DNA of 64,000 nucleotides from Corynebacterium sp. Marseille-P3884. GTDB taxonomy: Bacteria > Actinomycetota > Actinomycetes > Mycobacteriales > Mycobacteriaceae. The stretch's first letter is position 1. Every line of letters starts with the position of its first letter. Under the pieces are notes generated by a model. The model saw only the letters and a list, made by a program, of their open reading frames with translations, ran no database searches and was not told the DNA's origin. Shown here one piece after another: positions 18,262 to 26,158 of this stretch. The position numbers and the translations under genes were made by a program. The DNA lies in NCBI RefSeq assembly GCF_017942225.1, contig NZ_JAGKSD010000005.1, forward strand, positions 62,001 to 126,000, given 5' to 3'.

Positions 18262-19325
18262 TGGGAGGCAGCACAATCGTTGAAAAGCGTGCGAACGATA
18301 CATTTCATAAACGGGAAACGCGCCGCATCGCGATCTATGTCATCACCACTGCGCTGCTCGCTGTGACGAGTACTGCATCCGTAATCGTCGGGCAATACGA
18401 CCTGTCTGTGCGCGAGCTCTGGCCGATTCTGATCGCTGGGCCGATGAATGCGACCGATCTCGACTCTTCGGTGATCTGGCAGATCCGTCTCCCCCGTCTC
18501 GCCCTCGGGCTCTTCGTCGGCGCGGCGCTCGGTTTAGCCGGAGCACTCATGCAAGCGGTGTTTTCCAACCCCTTGGCTGAGCCATCAATCATCGGCGTAA
18601 CCAGTGGCGCAGGCGTAGGCGCAGCCGTCGCGATCGTCTTCGGTGGCGGTCTTTTCGGCACGTGGGCCGTGCCGCTTTTCGCATTCATCGCTGGTGTCCT
18701 CACCACCGCGGTTGTTTACCAGCTCGCCCGCATGGACGGGAAGGTTCAAGTGATCAACCTCGTTCTGGTGGGCATCGCCGCCAACGCAATTGCTGGCGCG
18801 GCAATTTCAATGCTCGTGTTCCTCGCGCCCACAACCGCACGCGAGCAGATCATCTTCTGGCAGATGGGCACTCTCGCGGGCGCGAACTGGGAGCACACAG
18901 GCATCGTCGCCATTATTGTGACCATAACGGCGGTGCTTGCGGTCATGCTCGGCCGAAAACTCGATTTGCTTGCACTCGGTGACACGGCGGCCGCACACGT
19001 TGGTTTGAACGTGCCACGGTTGCGGATTGCGGCACTCTTCTTATCCACACTGCTCACCGCAGCCGCCGTCTCCTTCGCCGGCCTCATCGCTTTCGTGGGT
19101 TTGATCATCCCCCACATCATCCGCACCATAGCCGGCCCCTCCAACCGCTTCCTTCTGCCAGCTTCAGCCCTTGGCGGTGCGCTACTGATCGCAGGTTCAG
19201 ACATCCTTTCCCGCACGCTCATCCCCTTCGCGGATTTGCCTATCGGCATCTTCACCGCTCTCATTGGCGGGCCCACGTTCTTCTTCCTACTACGCCAGAT
19301 GATCCGGAAACGGAGAGCATTGTGA
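18261..19325 (+). CDS. hmuU: haemin ABC transporter permease (FecCD family)
   Basis: A 354-residue permease with about ten membrane spans. FecCD hallmarks are RLPRLALGLFVGAALGLAGALMQ near residue 75 and the FVGLIIPHIIR coupling segment near residue 280. It forms the membrane channel for haemin import with HmuT and HmuV. The ATG overlaps the hmuT TAA, and its own stop overlaps the hmuV GTG by 4 bp, which indicates tight translational coupling. Confidence 0.95.
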   Translation: MGGSTIVEKRANDTFHKRETRRIAIYVITTALLAVTSTASVIVGQYDLSVRELWPILIAGPMNATDLDSSVIWQIRLPRLALGLFVGAALGLAGALMQAVFSNPLAEPSIIGVTSGAGVGAAVAIVFGGGLFGTWAVPLFAFIAGVLTTAVVYQLARMDGKVQVINLVLVGIAANAIAGAAISMLVFLAPTTAREQIIFWQMGTLAGANWEHTGIVAIIVTITAVLAVMLGRKLDLLALGDTAAAHVGLNVPRLRIAALFLSTLLTAAAVSFAGLIAFVGLIIPHIIRTIAGPSNRFLLPASALGGALLIAGSDILSRTLIPFADLPIGIFTALIGGPTFFFLLRQMIRKRRAL

Positions 19326-20131
19326 CAGTAACTGCATCCGGCATCAATGTTGCCCGCAGTGGCACCAGCATCCTGGAGGATGTCTCAATCGAAGCCCCCG
19401 CCGGGAAAATTACCGCGGTCATCGGCCCCAACGGAGCAGGCAAGTCCACTCTCTTATCTGCGATCGCGGGCGATGAGCAACCGGCGTCAGGCACTGTTTC
19501 CCTAGGCGGTGTCGACGTTTTCAACGCGACCAAGCTCGAACTCGCCCAGACCCGTTCCGTCATGTTGCAGGACATTTCGGTCGCCTTTTCATTTCTCGTG
19601 CGCGACGTCGTAGAGATGGGCCGCACTCCATGGACAAAGCAGTCCACCCGCGAACACGACCGAGTTGTGGTCGACGCGGCTCTCAATGTCGCCGGTGTGG
19701 CGCATCTGCAAGACCGAGATGTGACCACCTTGTCCGGCGGTGAACGCGCCCGTGTCGCTTTCGCACGGATCCTCGCTCAGCAAACACCGATTGTCTTCCT
19801 CGACGAGCCCACCGCAGCGATGGACATACGCTTCCAGCAGCGCACCCTCGGCACGGTGCGTCAACTAGCCCAGGCTGGCCGCACCGTCGTCGTCGTCCTC
19901 CATGACCTACAAGCCGCCGCCGCGTACTGCGACCACTTCGTGTGCTTGAGCCACGGCACAGTTTCCGCCGCCGGAAACCTAGACGAGGTCTACACCGACG
20001 AGGTGCTCTCTCGAGTTTACGACTGGCCCATCCACGTCGAACGCACGGAACGCGGCGTTTACGTCCGGCCGGAGAAGGAGGAGCGTATCGACGCCGACAC
20101 CTCGACGCTCTTCGACATCAAATGGCAGTGA
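19322..20131 (+). CDS. hmuV: haemin ABC transporter ATP-binding protein
   Basis: A 269-residue ABC ATPase. Walker A is GPNGAGKST (residues 35-43), the signature is LSGGERARV, and Walker B is IVFLDEPTAAMD, followed by the H-loop VVVLHDLQAA. It powers HmuTU haemin uptake. The GTG start overlaps the hmuU stop by 4 bp. It is the last gene before the separate htaB promoter with its own DtxR box. Confidence 0.95.
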   Translation: MTVTASGINVARSGTSILEDVSIEAPAGKITAVIGPNGAGKSTLLSAIAGDEQPASGTVSLGGVDVFNATKLELAQTRSVMLQDISVAFSFLVRDVVEMGRTPWTKQSTREHDRVVVDAALNVAGVAHLQDRDVTTLSGGERARVAFARILAQQTPIVFLDEPTAAMDIRFQQRTLGTVRQLAQAGRTVVVVLHDLQAAAAYCDHFVCLSHGTVSAAGNLDEVYTDEVLSRVYDWPIHVERTERGVYVRPEKEERIDADTSTLFDIKWQ

Positions 20132-20181
20132 ATCCCTTTGTGCTCCTCCCCCAAAAGGTGTAATCAACAACCAAAGGTTGC

Positions 20182-20200
20182 TTAGGTTAGGCAATCCTTA
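20182..20200. promoter_or_regulatory. DtxR-like operator upstream of htaB
   Basis: TTAGGTTAGGCAATCCTTA keeps the full left arm and core of the DtxR consensus. It lies 41 bp before the htaB ATG. A TATGCT hexamer just downstream could be the -10 element, so bound repressor would cover the promoter. Confidence 0.8.
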
Positions 20201-20240
20201 GTATGCTTTCGTGAACCCCAAGAATACCGAAAGGATCTTC

Positions 20241-21104
20241 ATGAGCTTCTCCAAATCTCTGGCAACTGCCACCACCGCGGCAGTCGCCGCAACTGCATTG
20301 ATCATCCCCTCCGCTGCTGCACAGACTGTTCCAGCTGTCGAATCCGGCACCATGGACTGGAAGCTCAAAGAGAGCTTCCTAAGCTACATCGCGAAGCCCT
20401 TTGCGAAGGGCGAAATCCACGTGAAGAATGGTGCCAAGAAGGTTCCCGCTGAAGGCAAGACTGAGAGTTTCAACCTTCCGGTGGACGCAGCGAAGACAAC
20501 GCTCGATGCCCAAGGCAACGGTACAATCGCTCTCGACGGCGCCATCCAGTTCCTTGCACACCCGGGGCTCGGCGAGAACGGCGGCTGGGGCTTGGACCTG
20601 ACCTACAATGACTTGAAAGTGAAGGTGACCGGCACCAAGGCTGAGTTCATCGCAGACTACAAGCTCTTCGGCAGTCTTCCGGGCTCTGGCGCACCAAGTA
20701 AACCGACGGGCGATGACGTTGTCATTGCGGAATACGAACTGCCTCAGGCAGTGACTCCAGAGGAGAACTCAACCGTCAAGGTGACTTCCAAGGAAGGCCG
20801 CTTGAAGCAGGGTGGTTACGATTCGCTCCTAGCATACAGCGAGGACTACAAACCGGAAGCCAACCCGTTCACGATCGAGCTTAAATTCAAGGCTCCGAAA
20901 CCCCCGAAGACTGAGGAAAACCCGGGCAAGGAAAACCCGGGCAAGGAAAACCCGGGCAAGGAAGACCCGGGCAAGGAAGACCCTAAGGAAGGATCGAGCC
21001 TGAGCACCGGAGGCCTCATCGGCATCGTCGGTGCGATCCTCGCCCTGCTCGGTGGTATCGGCGCTTTTGTCGGCCCGAAGCTGTTCCCGCAGTTCTTCCG
21101 CTAA
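20241..21104 (+). CDS. htaB: HtaA-domain haem-binding surface protein
   Basis: A 287-residue protein: signal peptide (about 1-28, ending SAAAQ), one HtaA domain (about 35-215, MDWKLKESFLSYIAKPFAKG) with the conserved Tyr of LSYI and a later His (FLAHPGLG), a charged repeat linker, and a C-terminal membrane span ending at LFPQFFR. It likely binds haem at the cell surface and works with HtaA. ATG at 20241 is chosen because GAAAGGATC precedes it; the GTG at 20211 lies too close to the promoter. Confidence 0.92.
   Translation: MSFSKSLATATTAAVAATALIIPSAAAQTVPAVESGTMDWKLKESFLSYIAKPFAKGEIHVKNGAKKVPAEGKTESFNLPVDAAKTTLDAQGNGTIALDGAIQFLAHPGLGENGGWGLDLTYNDLKVKVTGTKAEFIADYKLFGSLPGSGAPSKPTGDDVVIAEYELPQAVTPEENSTVKVTSKEGRLKQGGYDSLLAYSEDYKPEANPFTIELKFKAPKPPKTEENPGKENPGKENPGKEDPGKEDPKEGSSLSTGGLIGIVGAILALLGGIGAFVGPKLFPQFFR
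20916..20990 (+). repeat. htaB: 15-bp tandem repeat in the htaB linker
   Basis: Three identical GAAAACCCGGGCAAG units are followed by one GAAGACCCGGGCAAG and one diverged copy, encoding ENPGK, ENPGK, ENPGK, EDPGK and EDPKE. Perfect identity between the first three suggests recent slippage. Copy number may vary between strains and set the distance between the haem domain and the membrane. Confidence 0.85.
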
Positions 21105-21129
21105 ACCGTCAACCTTCCAACCCGAGTAA

Positions 21130-21161
21130 ACCCCCGTTCGGCGAATCCGCCGCGCGGGGGT
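21130..21161. terminator. hairpin after htaB
   Basis: ACCCCCG at 21130-21136 pairs with CGGGGGT at 21155-21161, and an inner CGGCG/CCGCCG stem adds stability. There is no long T run, so termination on its own may be partial. It separates htaB from htaC. Confidence 0.55.
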
Positions 21162-21202
21162 CAACCTCTTTCAACCGCAACACAATCAATTGAGTGAGAA
21201 AC

Positions 21203-22096
21203 ATGATCCCAACCCATCATCGAATTTCGTACGCACTGGCTGCCACGGTTCTGATCGGCACCACTGTGGCCCCGTTTTCTCAGGCCGAAGAGGCACCCCG
21301 GCCGACTGGCACAGTGAGTTGGCCGATTAAGGCAACTTTCCTCAACTATGTGCAAGGCCCCATTGCCCGTGGAGTGATCACCGCTGACAACGGCGCGAAG
21401 AAGAAAACCAATTCTTCTGGCTCAACCATAGGCTTCGATTTGCCCGTCAACCCAGCCGGCATCACCCTGGACGAGCAGGGCAACGGAACGATTGAACTCG
21501 ATGGCGCGCTGACGTTCCTCGGGCACAAGGACCACTACAAGGAGGGTGAATGGGGTCTCAACCTCACCTATTCCGACATGAAGGTCGAGATCGTAGACAC
21601 CACAGCCAAGTTCGTTGCGGACTACGTGGTTGTGGGCGGTCTTCCCGAGTCCGATCCGGATCAGCGTTCAGAGGCTGATGACGCTGTCATCGCAACCTAC
21701 ACCCTCCCCCAAAAGATCACTCCCGGAAAGAACTACAAGGCCACGACTTCAAGAGGCGAACTCGCCGACGGCGGTGTCGCATCTCTTCTCGCGTACGAGC
21801 TAGGCAAGGAAATCGAGCCAATTGCACTTGATCTTAAGTACAGCGACTCTGGCGATCCTGCGCCCGCTCAAGACTCTAGTGCGGACACCGAAAAGAGCAG
21901 CAAGCCCAGCATCGACTGGAAAAACCTCTCCTCCACCGACGACGATTCTCTCCTGGCTAAACTGACCAACGGTGTCGCTGTCTTACTTGGCATCGCCGGC
22001 ATCGTTATGGCGGTCGGCGCGTTGATCCAAGGATTCGCGGACATCTTCAATATCCACCCGCCGGAGATCAAGCTCCCTCCTCTGCCGAAGTTCTAA
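21203..22096 (+). CDS. htaC: HtaA-domain haem-binding protein
   Basis: A protein of about 297 residues with a signal peptide ending near FSQAEE, one HtaA domain (about 35-215, VSWPIKATFLNYVQGPIARG; conserved Tyr in LNYV, His in FLGHKDH), and a C-terminal hydrophobic span (LTNGVAVLLGIAGIVMAVGAL). A GTG at 21194 is an alternative start three codons upstream. It lies downstream of htaB, beyond a hairpin and without a clear DtxR box of its own, and probably shares haem relay work with HtaA and HtaB. Confidence 0.88.
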   Translation: MIPTHHRISYALAATVLIGTTVAPFSQAEEAPRPTGTVSWPIKATFLNYVQGPIARGVITADNGAKKKTNSSGSTIGFDLPVNPAGITLDEQGNGTIELDGALTFLGHKDHYKEGEWGLNLTYSDMKVEIVDTTAKFVADYVVVGGLPESDPDQRSEADDAVIATYTLPQKITPGKNYKATTSRGELADGGVASLLAYELGKEIEPIALDLKYSDSGDPAPAQDSSADTEKSSKPSIDWKNLSSTDDDSLLAKLTNGVAVLLGIAGIVMAVGALIQGFADIFNIHPPEIKLPPLPKF

Positions 22097-22097
22097 A

Positions 22098-22262
22098 TCC
22101 GAGGACCACCCCCTGCCCTCCCCCAAGCTCAAGGCCAGCGAGGTGCCCGAAGGGACAGTTCTCACCCTCGAGCTCAACTATGGCAATGAAGCGCAAGGCT
22201 CCAGCCCCTGTGCTCTCGGCGGAATCATCCACTGGCTACTCACCAGCGGACTTTTCCGCTAG
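22098..22262 (+). pseudogene. coding-like tail remnant of a lost haem-surface protein gene
   Basis: The frame shifted by one base from htaC stays open through its stop and runs to TAG at 22260-22262. Third positions are almost all G or C up to about 22160, as in real genes here. The end reads TVLTLELNYGNEAQ and then GGIIHWLLTSGLFR, which looks like the last strand of an HtaA domain followed by a short anchor. No start with a ribosome binding site is seen, apart from a GTG at 22143 that would give 39 residues. It could be the remnant of another hta paralogue or a frameshifted htaC extension. Confidence 0.4.
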
Positions 22263-22272
22263 AAGTTGAGGA

Positions 22273-22830
22273 ATGATCGATTTCTCCGCGCCCGCCGATA
22301 TCGTCGCCCCGCAGCTTCTCGGCTGCTACATCAGCCACAACGGCGTGACCATCCGGCTGACCGAGGTCGAGGCGTACCTCGGCGCAGAAGATGCCGCCGC
22401 ACACACCTACCGCGGCCAGACCAAACGCAATGCCGCCATGTTCGGCCCACCGGGACGGCTCTACGTTTATTTGTCCTACGGGATTCACCTCAACGGCAAT
22501 ATTGTGTGCGCACCCGAAGGCACTGGCCAAGGCTGCCTCATGCGTGGCGGGGAAATCATTGAGGGAGAGGATCTCGCCAGACAGCGTCGACAAGCAAATG
22601 GCAAGATCATCCCATACGAAAACCTCGCACGCGGCCCTGGAAACCTCGGTCGCGCACTCGGCTTTTCGCTAGAAGATAACGGCACCCCGATCGTGCTTGC
22701 ACCACGCGAAGCCGAACCTGAATGGGTCGCTGGCCCGCGCATCGGCATCAGCAAGAACAAGGGCGCGCCCTACCGTTTCTGGATCCCCCGCAACAAAACG
22801 GTGAGCACGCCGCGCGGCTATCCGAAATAG
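22273..22830 (+). CDS. mpg: DNA-3-methyladenine glycosylase, MPG/AAG family
   Basis: A 185-residue base-excision repair enzyme. The family segments TEVEAYLGAEDAAAHTYRG and MFGPPGRLYVYLSYGIH are visible near residues 33-75, with the catalytic Glu in EVEAY, and GPGNLGRALG is near residue 120. It removes alkylated purines from DNA. The ATG has TTGAGGA upstream. The stop abuts the stop of the convergent PPK2 gene. Confidence 0.93.
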   Translation: MIDFSAPADIVAPQLLGCYISHNGVTIRLTEVEAYLGAEDAAAHTYRGQTKRNAAMFGPPGRLYVYLSYGIHLNGNIVCAPEGTGQGCLMRGGEIIEGEDLARQRRQANGKIIPYENLARGPGNLGRALGFSLEDNGTPIVLAPREAEPEWVAGPRIGISKNKGAPYRFWIPRNKTVSTPRGYPK

Positions 22831-23676
22831 CTATTTCTTGCTCTTCTTTTCCTTCTTGCCCTTTTCGAGCTTCGCGGCGACATCCGGAACATAACGGAAT
22901 TCCGCGCGCGGCGGGCGCTCGTAATCGTCGGACTCGGGGCGCTCCGGCACGTCCGGCAGGTCGGGCTCGATGTGCTCGTACGGGATCGTGGACAGAAGAT
23001 GCGAGATCACGTTAATGCGCGAGCGCTTCTTGTCTTCCGATTCCACCGTGTACCACGGCGCAGTCGGGATGTCGGTGTGAATGAACATCTCGTCCTTCGC
23101 GCGGGAGTAGTCCTCCCACTTCGTGATGGACTCCAGATCCATCGGCGACAGCTTCCACTGGCGCAACGGATCATTCCGGCGGGATTCAAAGCGCGCGTGC
23201 TGTTCCTCATCCGACACGGAGAACCAGTACTTGCGGAGCAGAATGCCGTCCTCCACCAGCAAACGCTCGAAAATCGGTGCTTGGTGCAGGAAACGGCGGT
23301 ACTCCTCCGTCGTGCAGAAGCCCATGACGCGCTCCACGCCCGCGCGGTTGTACCAGGAGCGGTCGAAGATCACGATCTCGCCAGCAGCAGGAAGCTTTTC
23401 GACGTAGCGCTGGAAGTACCACTGTGTCTGCTCGCGTTCCGTCGGCTTCGGCAGCGCCTCAATCCGGCACACACGCGGGTTCAGGTACTGGGTGATGCGT
23501 TTGATGGCGGACCCCTTGCCCGCCGCGTCACGGCCTTCCATGACCACAACGATGCGCGCACCAGTGGCCACGACCCACTGCTGCATCTTCACCAGTTCAG
23601 CCTGGAGGCGGAGCAGCTCGGTCTCGTACGCCTTCTTGGACAGCTTCGGCGGTTTTTTCGTGCTCTCGGATGTCAT
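22831..23676 (-). CDS. ppk2: polyphosphate kinase 2
   Basis: A 281-residue PPK2-family kinase. The Walker A-like GRDAAGKGSAIKR lies near residue 50, followed by the IFDRSWYNRAGVERVMGF segment with the DRS motif typical of the family, and a lysine-rich C-terminal tail. PPK2 enzymes move phosphate between polyphosphate and nucleotides, usually making GTP or ATP. No partner gene is adjacent. Confidence 0.93.
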   Translation of the reverse strand: MTSESTKKPPKLSKKAYETELLRLQAELVKMQQWVVATGARIVVVMEGRDAAGKGSAIKRITQYLNPRVCRIEALPKPTEREQTQWYFQRYVEKLPAAGEIVIFDRSWYNRAGVERVMGFCTTEEYRRFLHQAPIFERLLVEDGILLRKYWFSVSDEEQHARFESRRNDPLRQWKLSPMDLESITKWEDYSRAKDEMFIHTDIPTAPWYTVESEDKKRSRINVISHLLSTIPYEHIEPDLPDVPERPESDDYERPPRAEFRYVPDVAAKLEKGKKEKKSKK

Positions 23677-23857
23677 AGCTACAACGGTAATACGCCTGCT
23701 CCCACACCTTGAATTCGGTCATCCAGCCCATGTGGTTCGGCCCACAATGGGAGCGTTTATAGTGTCCGGGGTCTCTCCCTGAATCCCCGGAGGAATGGGT
23801 CACTAGACTGTTATGAGAATTTCCCATAACTTCCATAACTCTGAAAGTTGGTTCATT

Positions 23858-24616
23858 GTGAGCGAGCACATCGACCTCAACGCCGATTTAGGCGAAACCA
23901 CTGCGGGCAACCCAGTTGCCGACGATGCGGCCATGCTGGGGATGGTCTCCAGCGCGAACGTGGCCACGGGGTTCCACGCGGGAGACCCGCACTCCATCAG
24001 CGGCACTCTCGCTGACGCGAAGCAGCACAACGTCGTCGTCGGCGCGCACATCGCCTATAAAGACCCCGCTGGTTTCGGTCGCCGCTTCATCGACTACGAC
24101 CCGGGCGAGCTTGCCGACGAAACGCTCTACCAGATCGGCGCTCTAGACGCCCTTGCGCGGGCGCAGGGACTTAAGGTGCGCTACGTCAAACCCCACGGTG
24201 CGCTCTACAACACCATCGTCCACAACGAGAAGCATGCTCAGGCCGTCATCGACGGCATCAAGGCTTTCGGTGATCTGCCCATCATGCTGCTGCCCGGCGG
24301 CATTGCCGTGGACATCGCTGAAAAGGCCGGTTTGCGCGTCATCCGCGAAGCTTTCGCCGACCGCGGGTACAACCCCGACGGCACCTTGGTGTCGCGCCGT
24401 GAACCGAACGCAGTGATGACCGATGCACAGCAGGTTGCCGACCGCGTGTTGCAAGTCGCGTCGACAGGCGCCGTGACAGCTATCGATGGCAGCGTCGTCA
24501 ACGTTCAAGCCGAATCCGTCTGCGTCCACGGCGATTCCCCGGGCTCAGTGGAGCTGACCCGCAGTGTGGTCGCTAAATTGAAGGGCGAAGGCATCGAGAT
24601 CAGGAGCTTTCTGTGA
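23858..24616 (+). CDS. pxpA: 5-oxoprolinase subunit A (LamB/YcsF family)
   Basis: A 252-residue protein with the family start IDLNADLGETTAG and the segments SANVATGFHAGDPHSI and VRYVKPHGALYN. Together with PxpB and PxpC it opens 5-oxo-L-proline to glutamate using ATP. GTG at 23858 is chosen because family members begin a few residues before IDLNADLGE; the ATG at 23813 is an upstream option. Its TGA overlaps the next GTG by 4 bp. Confidence 0.93.
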   Translation: MSEHIDLNADLGETTAGNPVADDAAMLGMVSSANVATGFHAGDPHSISGTLADAKQHNVVVGAHIAYKDPAGFGRRFIDYDPGELADETLYQIGALDALARAQGLKVRYVKPHGALYNTIVHNEKHAQAVIDGIKAFGDLPIMLLPGGIAVDIAEKAGLRVIREAFADRGYNPDGTLVSRREPNAVMTDAQQVADRVLQVASTGAVTAIDGSVVNVQAESVCVHGDSPGSVELTRSVVAKLKGEGIEIRSFL

Positions 24617-26154
24617 GTAGAGACATCAAGCGCGTCGGCACGCGCGCACTCATGATCGACCTTGACAGCCTCGAAGAAGTGATGGACTTCTACGGAGCTC
24701 TGAACTCCTCCCCGCTCGAACGCCAGACTGACGTTGTAGCTGGTGCCCGGACCGTTCTGGTCACATTCGATTCGACATCCGCAGCGAAAAAGGCCGCTGA
24801 GTTTCTGCGTACCTTCACGCCCGAAGCTGCTGCGGCCAGGGAGTCACGCGAGATTGAGATCGAGGTCTGCTACGACGGCGAAGATCTCGACGAGCTCGCC
24901 CAGCTGCTGGGAAAGACCCGCGAGGAGCTCATCGAGTGGCACACCTCCACCGTGTGGAAAGCCGGTTTTGGCGGCTTTGCTCCCGGATTCACCTATTGCG
25001 TCCCGGCCGATGAGGCCGACGCACTCGACGTGCCCCGCCGTTCCTCCCCCCGCACCGAAGTGCCGGCGGGCGCAGTCGCGCTGGCAGGCGATTTCTCGGC
25101 TGTCTATCCGCGCACATCCCCCGGCGGGTGGCAGCTGATCGGCACGACCACGACCCCGATGTGGGATTCGACTGCCGAACCGCCAGCGCTCGTCAGCCCG
25201 GGTGACACAGTGCGCTACGTTCGCGTCGATAAGCTCACCGACGAGCAGGAGACCAGCCACTACGAACTAGACACTCCCCCGCGCATGCCGTTGTTCACCG
25301 TCGACGAGGCCGGGCTGCAAACCCTCTACCAGGACCTCGGAAGGCAAGGCAACGGCAGCCTCGGCGTGACCACGTCTGGCTCGTCCGACAGGGCCTCCGC
25401 CCGTATTGCCAACGACGTGGTGGGCAATAAGCGCAACGCGACACTTCTTGAAAATATCGGCGGCCTGTCCATGACTGCTTTGGCCGAGACCGTCGTGTGC
25501 GTCACTGGCGCGGACAGCGAGGTCTTCGTGGGGCAAAAACCGTTCCCGTTGGCGACGCCCATCATCGTTCCCGCAGGCGCGCAGCTCGTGGTCTCCCCGC
25601 CGCGGACCGGTATGCGCTCCTATATCGCAGTGCGCGGTGGATTGATTGCCGACACGGAGCTCGACTCCGCCGCCACCGATCTGCTGTCCGGACTCGGGCC
25701 CGCTCCGATCCAGGCCGGCGACACGGTCTCGGTGTCGATGAGAAAACCCGGCACCGCCACCGATCTGCTTTCGAACCCACTTCGCGTGACCAACGATGTC
25801 GCCACCGTGCGCTGCGTCCTCGGCCCACGCGATGACTGGTTCAACAAAGCCGAAGTCGAACGATTCCTCGACACCACCTTCACGGTGACCGGCGAATCCA
25901 ACCGCGTCGGCGTCCGTTTGGAACCTGACGAGCCATTGCAGCGTGAGCGCGGTGGCGAGCTGCCCTCAGAAGGAATGGTGGCTGGCAGTGTCCAGGTGCC
26001 GCCGAGCGGGCAGCCAGTCGTGTTCCTCCGCGACCACGCCGTGACCGGCGGCTACCCCGTCATCGCCACAGTGATCAGCGAAGATGTCGACATCGCCGCC
26101 CAGCTATCCCCCGGTTCCACCATCCGCTTCGAACTCTACAGCGAAGGAGAATAA
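24613..26154 (+). CDS. pxpBC: fused 5-oxoprolinase subunits B and C
   Basis: A 513-residue fusion. Residues 1-215 match PxpB/KipI (GFAPGFTYC, then PRTEVPAGAVALAG and YPRTSPGGWQLIG). Residues 220-513 match PxpC/KipA of the biotin-dependent carboxylase-like family (QDLGRQGNGSLGVTTSGSSD). The two subunits are separate proteins in E. coli and B. subtilis. The GTG start overlaps pxpA, and a biotin carboxylase gene begins 4 bp after the stop, so all three form one operon. Confidence 0.92.
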   Translation: MSRDIKRVGTRALMIDLDSLEEVMDFYGALNSSPLERQTDVVAGARTVLVTFDSTSAAKKAAEFLRTFTPEAAAARESREIEIEVCYDGEDLDELAQLLGKTREELIEWHTSTVWKAGFGGFAPGFTYCVPADEADALDVPRRSSPRTEVPAGAVALAGDFSAVYPRTSPGGWQLIGTTTTPMWDSTAEPPALVSPGDTVRYVRVDKLTDEQETSHYELDTPPRMPLFTVDEAGLQTLYQDLGRQGNGSLGVTTSGSSDRASARIANDVVGNKRNATLLENIGGLSMTALAETVVCVTGADSEVFVGQKPFPLATPIIVPAGAQLVVSPPRTGMRSYIAVRGGLIADTELDSAATDLLSGLGPAPIQAGDTVSVSMRKPGTATDLLSNPLRVTNDVATVRCVLGPRDDWFNKAEVERFLDTTFTVTGESNRVGVRLEPDEPLQRERGGELPSEGMVAGSVQVPPSGQPVVFLRDHAVTGGYPVIATVISEDVDIAAQLSPGSTIRFELYSEGE

Positions 26155-26158
26155 GCCC

